Part shown: positions 34,992 through 44,601 of the stretch, one piece after another | Layout: each line of letters opens with the position of its first letter | Numbering within the stretch: position 1 is the first letter of the stretch | Translations under genes and position numbers: made by a program | Source of the DNA: Brucella thiophenivorans | GTDB taxonomy: Bacteria > Pseudomonadota > Alphaproteobacteria > Rhizobiales > Rhizobiaceae | DNA: 64,000 bases | Reading direction: 5' to 3' | NCBI RefSeq assembly: GCF_002252445.1 | Contig: NZ_NNRJ01000052.1 | Span: 84,528 to 148,527, forward strand | The notes under the pieces: model-generated | What the model saw: only the letters and a program-made list of their open reading frames with translations | Told to the model about the DNA's origin: nothing | Database searches by the model: none

Positions 34992-35920
34992 GCCAAATGA
35001 CAGACGTTTCAAATCTTTCATGGCGCGACTGGTTGCTTTCAGAGCGTCCGCAGTCGCGCATGCAGGCCCGCCTTGGTCGTTCCTATATGGTCTGGCGACG
35101 CTTCACAGCGAACAAGCTCGCTGTGATCGGCCTTTTTATCATCATCGCGCTTTTGTTTGTCGCAGCCTTTGCAAATCTTCTCGCACCGCATTCGCCATAT
35201 ACAGGCGATCTGGCCAATGCACGCTTGCTGCCACCGGGCACGCCCGGTTATCTGCTTGGCACCGATGATCAGGGTCGCGATATTCTTTCTCGACTGATCT
35301 ATGGTTCGCGTCTTACACTCTATGTCGTTCTGCTTGTAGCAATTATCGCAGCGCCAATCGGTCTGTTGGTTGGTACGGTTGCGGGCTATGCCGGTGGCTG
35401 GGTCGATGCCATTCTCATGCGCATCACCGATATTTTCCTTGCTTTCCCAAAACTCATTCTCGCGCTTGCATTCGTTGCAGCTTTGGGACCTGGCATCGAA
35501 AACGCCATTATTGCCATCGCCATTACCTCATGGCCGCCTTATGCGCGTATTGCCCGCTCTGAAACACTGACCGTTCGCAATTCCGATTATATCTCCGCCG
35601 TGCGTCTGATGGGTGCTTCGCCGTTTCGCATTGTCCTGCGTCACATCATGCCGCTCTGCACCTCCTCGCTGATCGTGCGTGTGACGCTTGATATGGCGGG
35701 CATCATTCTGACCGCGGCAGGCCTTGGCTTTCTTGGCCTCGGTGCTCAGCCGCCGTTGCCTGAATGGGGGGCAATGATTGCTTCAGGTCGTCGGTTTATC
35801 CTTGATCAATGGTGGGTAGCTGCCATGCCGGGTATTGCGATCCTGATCGTCAGCCTGGGCTTCAACTTCCTTGGCGACGGCTTGCGTGATGCACTTGATC
35901 CGCGGGGTAACAACCAATGA
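34988..35920 (+). CDS. peptide ABC transporter permease, DppC type
   Basis: A 310-residue permease. An N-terminal DppC-type lead (RRFTANKLAVIGLFIIIALLFVAAFANLLAPHSPY) is followed by HLLGTDDQGRDILSRLIYGSR-like LLGTDDQGRDILSRL (about 93-107), the DppC signature, and the coupling loop AVRLMGASPFRIVLRHIMP near 200. It pairs with the DppB-type permease to form the channel. ATGA overlaps link it to the genes on both sides, which indicates translational coupling. Confidence 0.94.
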   Translation: MSQMTDVSNLSWRDWLLSERPQSRMQARLGRSYMVWRRFTANKLAVIGLFIIIALLFVAAFANLLAPHSPYTGDLANARLLPPGTPGYLLGTDDQGRDILSRLIYGSRLTLYVVLLVAIIAAPIGLLVGTVAGYAGGWVDAILMRITDIFLAFPKLILALAFVAALGPGIENAIIAIAITSWPPYARIARSETLTVRNSDYISAVRLMGASPFRIVLRHIMPLCTSSLIVRVTLDMAGIILTAAGLGFLGLGAQPPLPEWGAMIASGRRFILDQWWVAAMPGIAILIVSLGFNFLGDGLRDALDPRGNNQ

Positions 35921-36750
35921 CGCCGCTTTTGACAGTTGAAGACCTTCGCGTCACCTTTCCCACTCGCACAGGTGCTATTGAAGCCGTACGTGGCGTCAGC
36001 TTTACGCTTGGCCGCGAACGTTTGGGTATCGTTGGCGAATCCGGTTCCGGTAAGTCGCAGACCGGACGCGCTATCATGGGGCTTACTCCGCTTCACGCAA
36101 AAATCACCGCCAAAAAGCTTGAATTTGACGGCATTGACCTTCTCAATGCATCTGCACGCCAACGTCGCAGCTTGCGCGGGGGACGCATTGCGATGGTCCT
36201 GCAAGATCCGAAATATTCGCTTAACCCGGTTATGACGATCGGCAAGCAGATAGCCGAGACGCTCAAAGCACACGGCAAGTTTTCACGTGCCGAAATCCGC
36301 AATCGCTCAATCTCAATGCTTGAGGCCGTTCAGATCAATGATCCTGAACGCGTCATGAAGCTATATCCGCACGAAGTTTCGGGCGGCATGGGACAGCGCG
36401 TGATGATTGCCATGATGCTGATCGCAGAACCTGAATTGCTGATTGCCGACGAGCCGACGTCCGCACTGGATGTTACGGTTCAGCTTGAAGTGCTTGGCAT
36501 TCTCGATAAGCTTGTAGCCGATCGGGGTATGGGCCTGATTTTCATTAGCCACGATCTACGTCTCGTTTCATCCTTTTGCGACAGGGTGATTGTCATGTAT
36601 GCGGGTAAGATTGTTGAGGAAATTGCTGCAAGCGATCTTTCCAATGCGAAACATCCCTATACGCAGGGATTGCTGGACTGCATGCCCAAACTTGGCATGG
36701 AGCGCCATCCACTTCCCACCTTAAAGCGCGAAGAGGCATGGCGTCTATGA
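35917..36750 (+). CDS. peptide ABC transporter ATPase, DppD type (short)
   Basis: A 277-residue ATP-binding subunit. Walker [11 protein letters not shown] (residues about 43-52), signature [11 protein letters not shown], Walker [13 protein letters not shown] and the switch His in FISHDLRLV are intact. The protein ends soon after [15 protein letters not shown], so it lacks most of the roughly 50-residue C-terminal tail that closes typical DppD/OppD proteins. It overlaps both neighbours by four bases (ATGA). The short form may be normal for this subgroup; full function is expected from the intact motifs. Confidence 0.93.
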   Translation: MTPLLTVEDLRVTFPTRTGAIEAVRGVSFTLGRERLGIVGESGSGKSQTGRAIMGLTPLHAKITAKKLEFDGIDLLNASARQRRSLRGGRIAMVLQDPKYSLNPVMTIGKQIAETLKAHGKFSRAEIRNRSISMLEAVQINDPERVMKLYPHEVSGGMGQRVMIAMMLIAEPELLIADEPTSALDVTVQLEVLGILDKLVADRGMGLIFISHDLRLVSSFCDRVIVMYAGKIVEEIAASDLSNAKHPYTQGLLDCMPKLGMERHPLPTLKREEAWRL

Positions 36751-37496
36751 CAACCGCATCCGCACTCAACATCGACAAAGTCGATGTATTTTTCGATGAA
36801 TTCCACGCGTTGAAATCGGTCAGCATTGATGTGGCTCGTGGTGAATCCTATGGATTGGTGGGCGAGTCTGGTTCTGGCAAGTCCACGCTGTTGCGCGCTG
36901 TTGCAGGCCTTGCACCCGTCGATGACGGTGAAATCCGCATCGATGGTAAACTGCTCAAAACCCCGCGAGACAAAGACTTTTATCGCACTGTTCAAATGGT
37001 GTTTCAGGATCCTTATGGCTCGCTGCATCCTCGTCAAACAATCGACCGTTTGCTACTTGAACCGCTTGCCATCCACGGTATCGACAACACCGAACAACGT
37101 ATTGTTCGCGCACTGGATGAAGTCGGGCTGGGCTCTGGATTTCGCTTCCGGTATCCGCACCAGCTTTCAGGCGGCCAGCGTCAGCGCATAGCAATTGCGC
37201 GGGCCCTGATAATCGAGCCGAGTATCCTGCTGCTCGATGAGCCTACCTCGGCACTGGATGCTTCAGTGCAGGCTGAAGTGCTGAACCTGCTCGAACAGGT
37301 GCGTCGAGATCGCAAGCTCACCTTTGTTATGGTTAGTCATGACCTTGGCGTTGTCACTCATATGTGTGAACGATTAGCCGTTATGCGAAATGGCGAAGTG
37401 GTGGAACAACTTGATGCCAATGACCTTGTCAGCGGCAATATTAACGCCGATTACACAAAAAGCCTTATGATGGCCAGCGAAGGTTTCAGACGTTAA
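36747..37496 (+). CDS. peptide ABC transporter ATPase, DppF type (short)
   Basis: A 249-residue second ATP-binding subunit. It has Walker [12 protein letters not shown], signature LSGGQRQRIAIARAL, Walker [13 protein letters not shown] and a final VMVSHDLGVV switch. The ATG at 36747 overlaps the preceding stop as ATGA; an ATG three codons earlier is in frame but lies deeper in the upstream gene. It stops about 80 residues short of E. coli DppF, without the C-terminal oligopeptide-transporter extension. It is the last gene of the importer operon and is followed by hairpin-rich DNA. Confidence 0.93.
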   Translation: MTTASALNIDKVDVFFDEFHALKSVSIDVARGESYGLVGESGSGKSTLLRAVAGLAPVDDGEIRIDGKLLKTPRDKDFYRTVQMVFQDPYGSLHPRQTIDRLLLEPLAIHGIDNTEQRIVRALDEVGLGSGFRFRYPHQLSGGQRQRIAIARALIIEPSILLLDEPTSALDASVQAEVLNLLEQVRRDRKLTFVMVSHDLGVVTHMCERLAVMRNGEVVEQLDANDLVSGNINADYTKSLMMASEGFRR

Positions 37497-37805
37497 AAGG
37501 CAGTCAGAACAGGAATTTGGTATATCTGTTGTTTCCGATTTTAGTTGTTTCGGAACTCAAATCATCTGTGCGCTTCAAAAAAGCATGTCATCAGCTTAAT
37601 AAAAAGCTGCAAATAACCTGAACGCAACAAGCGATAGTTCTCGTTAGGCACGTCAAAATCGGCCACGCCACGTCGACCATCTCAACGAAAATCCCTTTAA
37701 GCAATAATAGGTTTAAAGGGTACAAACCCTTAAAATGTGTCGCGCAAAACCAATCAAGGTTTTGCGCGACACGCCCCCGCCGGCATCAACGACGTCGTAC
37801 TTTGA
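37497..37805. other. convergent intergenic region with stacked hairpins
   Basis: 309 bases between the peptide ATPase gene and xylH. Most is featureless. The right part holds CCCTTTAA...TTTAAAGGG (37693-37720), GGGT-ACA-AACCCT just after it, and the long hairpin at 37737-37772. Together these separate the two convergent operons. Confidence 0.6.
37737..37772. terminator. long GC-rich hairpin between convergent operons
   Basis: GTGTCGCGCAAAACC (37737-37751) pairs perfectly over 15 bases with GGTTTTGCGCGACAC (37758-37772) around AATCAA. No T-run follows on either strand, so it is more likely a 3'-end stabiliser or a rho-assisted stop than a classical intrinsic terminator. Confidence 0.65.
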
Positions 37806-38984
37806 TCAAGCGCGACGCGTACCCGACGATACAATATCGAGATAGACGGCCAGCACCAAAATACTTCCTTTGATGATCTGCTGCCAGAATGTGTCGACGC
37901 CCAGCATCGACATGCCATTGTCGAGGCTCGACATAATAAGCGCACCGACCAATGCACCTATGACTGAACCAACGCCACCACGCATTGATGTTCCACCGAT
38001 AAAGCAGGATGCAATGGCATCAAGCTCGCCGCCGAAGCCTGCCGAAGGCGTACCAGCCGCAAGGCGTGCGGTTGTGGTCAGGCCAGCAACGGCTGCCATC
38101 AGACCCATCAGCGCAAACACAGCCATCTTGACGAAGTTCACATTGACGCCGGAAAATCGTGTGGCCTCAAGATTGGAGCCAACCGCATAAATATGGCGTC
38201 CGAAGACTGTCTGCCGTGAGATAATGGTGAAAACACCAAGGATAACGAGCAGCACGAGAACCGGAAACGGAACACCCTGATAGCTGTTAAGAACCAAAAT
38301 GAAGCCCAAAATCAGGATGCCCGTTCCAACCAGACGCGCAATTTCCATAGCCGGTGAAAGCATTTGCAGATTGTGCTTACGCTTGCTGGCGCGCGTTCGC
38401 AGAGTGATCAATATAAGCACGGCGAACAAAGCCATCGCGCAGACATTGCCAAACCATTCTGGCAGATAGCCCTGCCCGAGATATTTAAAGTCTGACGAGA
38501 TAGGCGCGATGGTAACGCCACCCATAATACCAAGCACGATCCCGCGGAAAACCAGCTGTCCGCCAAGCGTGACGATAAAGGATGGAATGCCAAGATAGGC
38601 CGTCAACCAGCCGTTAAAACCTCCCAAAATCACGCCTAAAACCAACACAGTACTGATTGTAGCCCATAAGGGCCAGCCATAGACAACGTCGAGTACAGCC
38701 GCCACGCCTCCCAAAAGACCAAGCAAAGCCCCGACAGACAAGTCGATTTCACCCGCCACAATGACGAACACCATGGCTGAGGCCAACATGCCGGTAATTG
38801 CCATCTGGCGCAGAAGATTTGAAAAGTTTCGCGCCGTCAAAAACTGCGACCGACCCATTTCAGGATCATAAGTCATGACGGCAAAGAATGCCCAGATCAA
38901 AGCGACGACGATCAACAGCGCCACGATCTTATATTCTGATAAAAATTTTCTGAGGCTTTTGCCTGTCAACGTCATATCATGCAC
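37806..38984 (-). CDS. xylH: D-xylose ABC transporter permease XylH
   Basis: A 392-residue inner-membrane permease of the CUT2 family, with about ten spans. VIVAGEIDLSVGALLGLLGGVAAVL (about 78-102) is the CUT2 signature and GGTSMRGGVGSVIGALVGALIM (about 335-356) the second. The long cytoplasmic loop with RTRASKRKHN in the middle is typical of XylH and absent from RbsC. It lies 34 bases after xylG in the order xylF-xylG-xylH and ends the operon. It should form a homodimeric channel for D-xylose. Confidence 0.94.
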   Translation of the reverse strand: MHDMTLTGKSLRKFLSEYKIVALLIVVALIWAFFAVMTYDPEMGRSQFLTARNFSNLLRQMAITGMLASAMVFVIVAGEIDLSVGALLGLLGGVAAVLDVVYGWPLWATISTVLVLGVILGGFNGWLTAYLGIPSFIVTLGGQLVFRGIVLGIMGGVTIAPISSDFKYLGQGYLPEWFGNVCAMALFAVLILITLRTRASKRKHNLQMLSPAMEIARLVGTGILILGFILVLNSYQGVPFPVLVLLVILGVFTIISRQTVFGRHIYAVGSNLEATRFSGVNVNFVKMAVFALMGLMAAVAGLTTTARLAAGTPSAGFGGELDAIASCFIGGTSMRGGVGSVIGALVGALIMSSLDNGMSMLGVDTFWQQIIKGSILVLAVYLDIVSSGTRRA

Positions 38985-39018
38985 CGGTTAGATTAGCTGC
39001 GGTTCAATATTCAAAAAA

Positions 39019-40554
39019 CTAGGCCGCATTGGTTTCAGGCTTGCCAATAGCTGCGGCAAGAACCTTCTCTTGGCTTAGATTTTCATTCGGGAAGTCGCCG
39101 CGCAACTTGCCCTCGCCAATAACGAGAACACGATCACTAATGCCCAGCACTTCCGGCATTTCCGACGACACCATCAAAATGGCCACGCCTTGTTTCGCTA
39201 GCGCGAAGATCAGCTTGTAAATTTCATATTTCGCACCGACATCGACGCCGCGTGTCGGCTCATCAAGAATAAGCACCTTGGGGTTAGGCAGCATCATTTT
39301 TGAAAGTACAGCTTTCTGCTGATTGCCGCCTGAAAGCGACGCAATGGCAAGCATTGGATCGGCTGTCTTCACTTTCAAACGCAGGATTTCTCGCTGGATC
39401 GTTGCGAGTTCAGACTCTTTGTCGATCAAACCGCGCAAGGAAAAGCGATCAAGGACAGAGATCGTCATGTTATGACCAACCGCCATGATGGGCAGAATGC
39501 CATCACGCTTGCGATCTTCCGGCACCATGCAAATACCTTGCTGCACAGCATCGCGGGGATTACGGATTTTGATTTCTTTGCCTTCAAGAAAGACTTGTCC
39601 TTGGTGTACACCCGGCCAGACACCAAACAAGCTCGACACGAGTTCCGTTCGCCCTGCGCCTACGAGTCCTGCAATACCCAAAATCTCACCGCGCCTTAGC
39701 GCGAACGAAACATCATCAACCACTTTGCGATCAGGATTGGTTACACCCCAGCAACTTATATTACGGGCTTCAAACACCACCTCGCCAATGTCGTGCGGCT
39801 CACGTGGGAAAAGATTTTTCATTTCACGCCCAACCATCATCGTGATGATGTCAGGTGTGGTCAGTTCTGCCATCGGGCGTGTCGCAATATGTGCGCCATC
39901 GCGAATGACAGTCACTGTGTCAGAAATTTCAGCCACTTCATCAAGCTTGTGCGAGATGTAGACACAAGCCATACCTTGCGCTTTAAAATCCTTGATCAGA
40001 TCGAGTAGAATACGCGTTTCAGATGAAGTCAGCGCCGAAGTCGGCTCATCCAGAATGAGAAGCTTGGCGTTTTTGTTGATTGCTTTAGCAATTTCGATCA
40101 ACTGCTGCTTGCCACCGGTATAATGATAAACCGGCAGCGCGACATTGATATCGAAAATCTTGAGACGTGCGAGCAGCTCAGTTGCCCGTGAGTTCATCTG
40201 ATCATAATCGATGAAGCCGCCAGTTGTCGGTTCAGAACCCAGAAAGATATTCTCGGCCACAGACAAATGCGGCACCATCATCAATTCCTGATGGATAATA
40301 ACGATGCCAGCTTCTTCCGTATCGCGAATGCCGCTGGCTTTTAATTCTTTACCTTCCCAGAAAATCTCACCCGTCCAAGTGCCATAGGGATAAACACCCG
40401 AAAGCACTTTCATAAGCGTCGATTTACCCGCGCCGTTTTCACCGCAAAGCCCGACACATTCTCCCGGACGCACTTTCAGGTAAATTCCATCCAACGCCTT
40501 TACGCCGTTGAAATCTTTACTGATGTTTCGCATTTCCAAAAGGTATTCGGACAT
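39019..40554 (-). CDS. xylG: D-xylose ABC transporter ATP-binding protein XylG
   Basis: A 511-residue double-ABC ATPase of the CUT2 family. The first domain has [16 protein letters not shown] and [15 protein letters not shown]; the second has a degenerate [11 protein letters not shown] and [15 protein letters not shown] with [40 protein letters not shown] is the XylG-type insertion distinguishing it from RbsA. It starts at 40554 and follows xylF by 166 bases. It energises xylose import together with XylH. Confidence 0.95.
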   Translation of the reverse strand: MSEYLLEMRNISKDFNGVKALDGIYLKVRPGECVGLCGENGAGKSTLMKVLSGVYPYGTWTGEIFWEGKELKASGIRDTEEAGIVIIHQELMMVPHLSVAENIFLGSEPTTGGFIDYDQMNSRATELLARLKIFDINVALPVYHYTGGKQQLIEIAKAINKNAKLLILDEPTSALTSSETRILLDLIKDFKAQGMACVYISHKLDEVAEISDTVTVIRDGAHIATRPMAELTTPDIITMMVGREMKNLFPREPHDIGEVVFEARNISCWGVTNPDRKVVDDVSFALRRGEILGIAGLVGAGRTELVSSLFGVWPGVHQGQVFLEGKEIKIRNPRDAVQQGICMVPEDRKRDGILPIMAVGHNMTISVLDRFSLRGLIDKESELATIQREILRLKVKTADPMLAIASLSGGNQQKAVLSKMMLPNPKVLILDEPTRGVDVGAKYEIYKLIFALAKQGVAILMVSSEMPEVLGISDRVLVIGEGKLRGDFPNENLSQEKVLAAAIGKPETNAA

Positions 40555-40720
40555 AAATACACGACCTTACAGTATTTCGGGTAGCATTTTCAGAAAGCAA
40601 ATTGACCATAGACAACGCTGTCAAACTGAGGCCAATAAAAAAGTTCTGAAGGTCAGACGCCAAAAAACGTTATCCGGCGCCTGATCCATCAACTAATTTC
40701 CAAGTTGAAACAACCGGGCC

Positions 40721-41740
40721 TTACTTCCCGTCGATCTGTTCCTTGGTATAAAAACCGTCTGTCACATAGATGTCGACATTGTCCTTGGTCACAGCAGTTG
40801 GTGTCAGAAGCAATGTATCGACTTCCTTCGAACCATTGTCGATCTTGCCATTGAATTCAGGCTTTTCGTCCCGAACCAGCTGAACCGTCAACTTCGCTGC
40901 TTCTTCAGCAATCAGCTTGAGCGGCTTGTAAACCGTTACGGTCTGCGTGCCATCAACCAGACGCTTTACAGCAGCCAGATCGCTGTCCTGACCGGAAACC
41001 GCTGTCTTACCTGCAAGACCCTGTGCGGCCAAAGCCTGAATTGCGCCACCGGCAGTACCGTCATTGGAAGCAACAACAGCATCAATTTTGTTCTGGTTTG
41101 CCGTCAATGCGTTTTCCATGATGGAGAGCGCTTCAGTCGGGCTCCATTCCTTGACCCATTGCGAGCCAACGATCTTGACCTTGCCGGAATCGACCGCTTC
41201 CTTCAGCGCCTTTTCCTGACCAGCACGAAGAAGCTTCGCGTTGTTATCGGTTGGCGAACCACCGAGCAGGTAATAATTGCCTTCCGGCTTTTCCTTGAGC
41301 ACGGCTTCTGCCTGCATGAAACCAACACGCTCATTATCAAAAGAAATATAAGCGTCGATATCGGCATTGAGGATCAAGCGATCATAAGACAGAACCTTGA
41401 TGCCGGAAGCTTTTGCATCAGCAACGACAGCATCAAAAACCTTTGAGTTCATCGGCACGATCACAATAGCGTCGACACCCTGCGAGATCAGGTTTTCAAC
41501 CTGCTTGACCTGCTTTTCTTCATTGCCGTCAGCCGACTGAACGTTGACCTTGGCACCAAGCTTTTCCGCTGCTGCGATGAAATAATCGCGGTCACGCGCC
41601 CAACGCTCTACGCGCAAATCATCGATAGAAAAGCCGATAACCGGGTTTTCCGGCGAAGCGAAAGCTGGCGCAGTCCCCATTGCACCAATGCCAAGAGCTG
41701 CGGCGACCAACGCACCTGTCAAAAAATTACGACGTTTCAT
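40721..41740 (-). CDS. xylF: D-xylose-binding periplasmic protein XylF
   Basis: A 339-residue periplasmic sugar-binding protein. The start at 41740 (MKRRNFLTGALVAAALG) gives a normal signal peptide with cleavage after APAFA; the longer open frame to 41839 has no such signal. The ribosome site on the minus strand is GGAGGAACGTGC. The mature part shows IGFSIDDLRVERWARDRDYF, VNVQSADGNEEKQVKQVENLI and VASNDGTAGGAIQALAAQGL, all characteristic of XylF. It is the promoter-proximal gene of xylFGH and diverges from the LacI-type regulator. Confidence 0.95.
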   Translation of the reverse strand: MKRRNFLTGALVAAALGIGAMGTAPAFASPENPVIGFSIDDLRVERWARDRDYFIAAAEKLGAKVNVQSADGNEEKQVKQVENLISQGVDAIVIVPMNSKVFDAVVADAKASGIKVLSYDRLILNADIDAYISFDNERVGFMQAEAVLKEKPEGNYYLLGGSPTDNNAKLLRAGQEKALKEAVDSGKVKIVGSQWVKEWSPTEALSIMENALTANQNKIDAVVASNDGTAGGAIQALAAQGLAGKTAVSGQDSDLAAVKRLVDGTQTVTVYKPLKLIAEEAAKLTVQLVRDEKPEFNGKIDNGSKEVDTLLLTPTAVTKDNVDIYVTDGFYTKEQIDGK

Positions 41741-42034
41741 GCACGTTCCTCCAATCACCACCGACGAAATGCCGGCTGATACAAGACCTCGCCCCGAACG
41801 AAACCGCCCCCGGAGTTTGGTACGACAAAACAGCCTCAAAAGAGGCCGCTACTTCTTATATCTGGCTGACCCTCCCTGCGGTGCTGAGCACCAAGATCAC
41901 TCCAGCGAAACTATGCACAAGGCGCACGGCTCCTATCCTCGGCTGCAATTGATACGCGAACAAAAATGAATAGCAAGCATTTTTTGATTTACGTACCTCA
42001 TTTTTACTCCTATGTTCCGCTGCGAGGAGTAAGC
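41741..42034. promoter_or_regulatory. divergent xyl control region
   Basis: 294 bases between xylF (minus) and the LacI-type regulator gene (plus). A simple inverted repeat, AAAAATG (41962-41968) / CATTTTT (41978-41984) with a nine-base spacer, lies just upstream of the regulator start and could be its operator. No standard LacI-type 16-base palindrome was identified by eye, so the site is a guess. Confidence 0.35.
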
Positions 42035-43069
42035 ATGAAACCCACCGTGCATGACATAGCCAGAACTGCGGGCGTCAGTCTCGCCACGGTTGACCGTGTG
42101 CTCAACGATCGCCCCGGCGTAAAAGGCAAAACACGCGACCGCGTAACGGACGCGATGAATTCGCTTGGCTATGTGCGTGATGTTGGCGCTGCCAATCTCG
42201 CGCGTGGCAGACTTTATCAGTTCGATTTCATTCTGCCAGACAATGAAAATACCTTCATGCAAAGCTTGCGCGCTGAGCTGGAAGCGGCAACCGAACGAGG
42301 GCTTTCGGAACGCGTTTCTATCAATCTCGTGCTTGTTCCAGCCTTTGATGAAGCAGCCCTTGTAAAAGCGCTCAATGAAAGCGCCGAACGCAAGCCTGAT
42401 GGCGTTGCCTTTGTTGCCGTTGACACGGATCCCGTGCGTAAGGCCTGTGCAAGGCTGACCGAATTAGGTGTCCACGCTGTGACGCTGATTTCTGATCTGG
42501 GCCACTCAACGCGTGCGCATTATGTCGGCATCGATAACGGCGCAGCTGGCCGGACGGCTGCGCGTTTGCTGGGGCTTTTTGCAAGCGGAACCAGCGGTGC
42601 CATCGCAGTTATCGCTGGCTCGCTGAAAGTACACGACCATCAGGCGCGGTTTGAAGGCTTTAAAAGTGCGATGGAAACTGATTTTTCCGGGCGCGAAATT
42701 CTGCCCGTTCTTGAAGGTTTTGATGAAGGCGCGCGCGTTGAAAAACTCGTGCTTGAACTTCTCGATGAGCGCAACGACCTTGCAGGAATTTACAGTTTGG
42801 GCGCAGGCAACAGCGGACTCGTACGCGCTCTTGCCGCTTCCCGAAATGTCAACCGGCCCTTGGTCGTCGCGCACGAACGTGACGGCGTCACATCGCAGGC
42901 ACTGAAAGATGATCTTGTTCATGCTGTGCTGGCACAGGATGCAGGGCATGAAATACGCAGTGCCATACGCGTTCTCAAAGCAACTGCGGATCGCCTCGCC
43001 ATTGTACCGGGCCAAGAACATATCCGCATCGAAATCTTTCTCAAAGACAACCTGCCACAGCTCGACTGA
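42035..43069 (+). CDS. LacI-family transcriptional regulator, probable xylose repressor
   Basis: A 344-residue LacI-type repressor. The helix-turn-helix is at the N-terminus: TVHDIARTAGVSLATVDRVLNDRPGV (residues 3-28), followed by the hinge region and a periplasmic-binding-protein-like sensor domain. The ATG at 42035 has a GAGGAGTAAGC ribosome site; the open frame extends 23 codons upstream into the promoter region. It heads the regulator-xylB-xylA transcript and diverges from xylFGH, so it should control both in response to xylose. Many gammaproteobacteria use an AraC-type XylR here instead; this one is of LacI type. Confidence 0.9.
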   Translation: MKPTVHDIARTAGVSLATVDRVLNDRPGVKGKTRDRVTDAMNSLGYVRDVGAANLARGRLYQFDFILPDNENTFMQSLRAELEAATERGLSERVSINLVLVPAFDEAALVKALNESAERKPDGVAFVAVDTDPVRKACARLTELGVHAVTLISDLGHSTRAHYVGIDNGAAGRTAARLLGLFASGTSGAIAVIAGSLKVHDHQARFEGFKSAMETDFSGREILPVLEGFDEGARVEKLVLELLDERNDLAGIYSLGAGNSGLVRALAASRNVNRPLVVAHERDGVTSQALKDDLVHAVLAQDAGHEIRSAIRVLKATADRLAIVPGQEHIRIEIFLKDNLPQLD

Positions 43070-43104
43070 GGCGCTGAACACACGATAATTCGACTGGAGC
43101 AATT

Positions 43105-44556
43105 ATGTATCTCGGGCTTGATCTAGGAACATCCGGCGTCAAAGCGCTTCTGATTGACGACAATCAGGCTGTCATAGGCTCTGCGCATGGTGACCTCGAC
43201 GTCTCGCGCCCGCATCCCGGCTGGAGCGAGCAAGATCCTGCACAATGGATCAAGGCTTGTGAAGCGGCAATTGATGGCCTGAGCGCAGCGCATCCAAAAG
43301 AATTTTCAGCCGTTGCAGGCATTGGTCTTTCTGGTCAGATGCATGGTGCAACGCTGCTTGATGAAAATGATCAGGTGCTTCGCCCCTGCATTCTGTGGAA
43401 CGATACGCGCAGCTATGAAGAAGCGGCTGAACTCGACGCCGATCCGACTTTCCGTACCATCACCGGCAATATTGTTTTCCCCGGCTTCACAGCACCGAAG
43501 CTGGTCTGGGTTGCCCGCAATGAACCGGATATTTTTGCGCGCACGCGCAAGGTTCTTTTGCCGAAGGATTATCTGCGGCTCTGGCTGACGGGCGAATATG
43601 TCTCCGACATGTCGGATTCGGCAGGCACCAGCTGGCTTGATACCGGCGCGCGCCAATGGTCAAATGAGCTTCTCTCCAAGACGGGGCTGAGCGAAAGCCA
43701 TATGCCAAAGCTTGCCGAAGGCAGCGACGCCACCGGAACTTTGCGCGCTGAACTCACCGCGCGCTGGGGACTTTCGAGCGCTCCGGTCGTTGCGGGTGGC
43801 GCGGGTGACAATGCGGCGTCTGCCTGTGGCATGGGGACGGTCCAGCCCGGTCATGCTTTCGTTTCGCTTGGGACATCGGGGGTTCTGTTCGCCGCCAATG
43901 GAGCTTACCAGCCAAAGCCCGAAAGTGCAGTTCATGCTTTCTGCCATGCGCTTCCCGGCACATGGCACCAGATGGGAGTAATCCTATCTGCCGCCAGCGC
44001 TCTCGACTGGTTCTCCCGCATCACAGGCACCAGCGCACACGCGCTTGATGCAGAGCTGGGAACCGCACTGAATGCCCCCGGCAGTGCGACGTTCTTGCCT
44101 TATCTTTCAGGTGAACGCACACCTTATAATGACGCGAAAATCCGGGGCGTCTTCAGCGGTCTGGATCACGAAACTGATCGCCAAGTGATGACGCAAGCTG
44201 TGCTTGAAGGTGTGGCATTCGCCATCCGTGATAATCTCGTAGCGCTGCAATCGGCCGGCACCGAGATCAAATCGCTCATTGCAGTGGGCGGCGGCTCGCG
44301 TTCCACCTATTGGCTTAAATCGATTGCGACAGCATTGAATGTGCCGATTTCTGTTCCCGAAGAAGGTGATTTCGGTGCAGCATTTGGCGCGGCGCGTCTC
44401 GGCCTGCTTGCTGCCAGCGGTGCTGATCCTTTTGCGATCTGCACGCCACCACGAACGGCCCATACCATCGAGCCTGAACAAGCACTGATTTCGTCTTATG
44501 ACGAAGCCTATCAGCGTTACCACGCACTTTATCCCGCGCTGCGTCCACTCGCTTAA
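43105..44556 (+). CDS. xylB: xylulokinase XylB
   Basis: A 483-residue FGGY carbohydrate kinase. The N-terminal LGLDLGTSGVKALLID is the phosphate-binding loop, LSGQMHGATLLD (about 73-84) and CILWNDTRS the sugar-contact loops, and GGGSRSTYWLKSIATALN (about 398-415) the adenosine-binding motif. The catalytic Asp lies in GGAGDNAASACGMG (about 231-244). It phosphorylates D-xylulose to xylulose 5-phosphate. A GGAG ribosome site precedes the ATG. It lies 35 bases after the regulator gene and 45 before xylA. Confidence 0.96.
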   Translation: MYLGLDLGTSGVKALLIDDNQAVIGSAHGDLDVSRPHPGWSEQDPAQWIKACEAAIDGLSAAHPKEFSAVAGIGLSGQMHGATLLDENDQVLRPCILWNDTRSYEEAAELDADPTFRTITGNIVFPGFTAPKLVWVARNEPDIFARTRKVLLPKDYLRLWLTGEYVSDMSDSAGTSWLDTGARQWSNELLSKTGLSESHMPKLAEGSDATGTLRAELTARWGLSSAPVVAGGAGDNAASACGMGTVQPGHAFVSLGTSGVLFAANGAYQPKPESAVHAFCHALPGTWHQMGVILSAASALDWFSRITGTSAHALDAELGTALNAPGSATFLPYLSGERTPYNDAKIRGVFSGLDHETDRQVMTQAVLEGVAFAIRDNLVALQSAGTEIKSLIAVGGGSRSTYWLKSIATALNVPISVPEEGDFGAAFGAARLGLLAASGADPFAICTPPRTAHTIEPEQALISSYDEAYQRYHALYPALRPLA

Positions 44557-44601
44557 CCAGCAAAGCCGCAGCGTTACCATCATCAACATTGGAGGAGCAT
44601 G

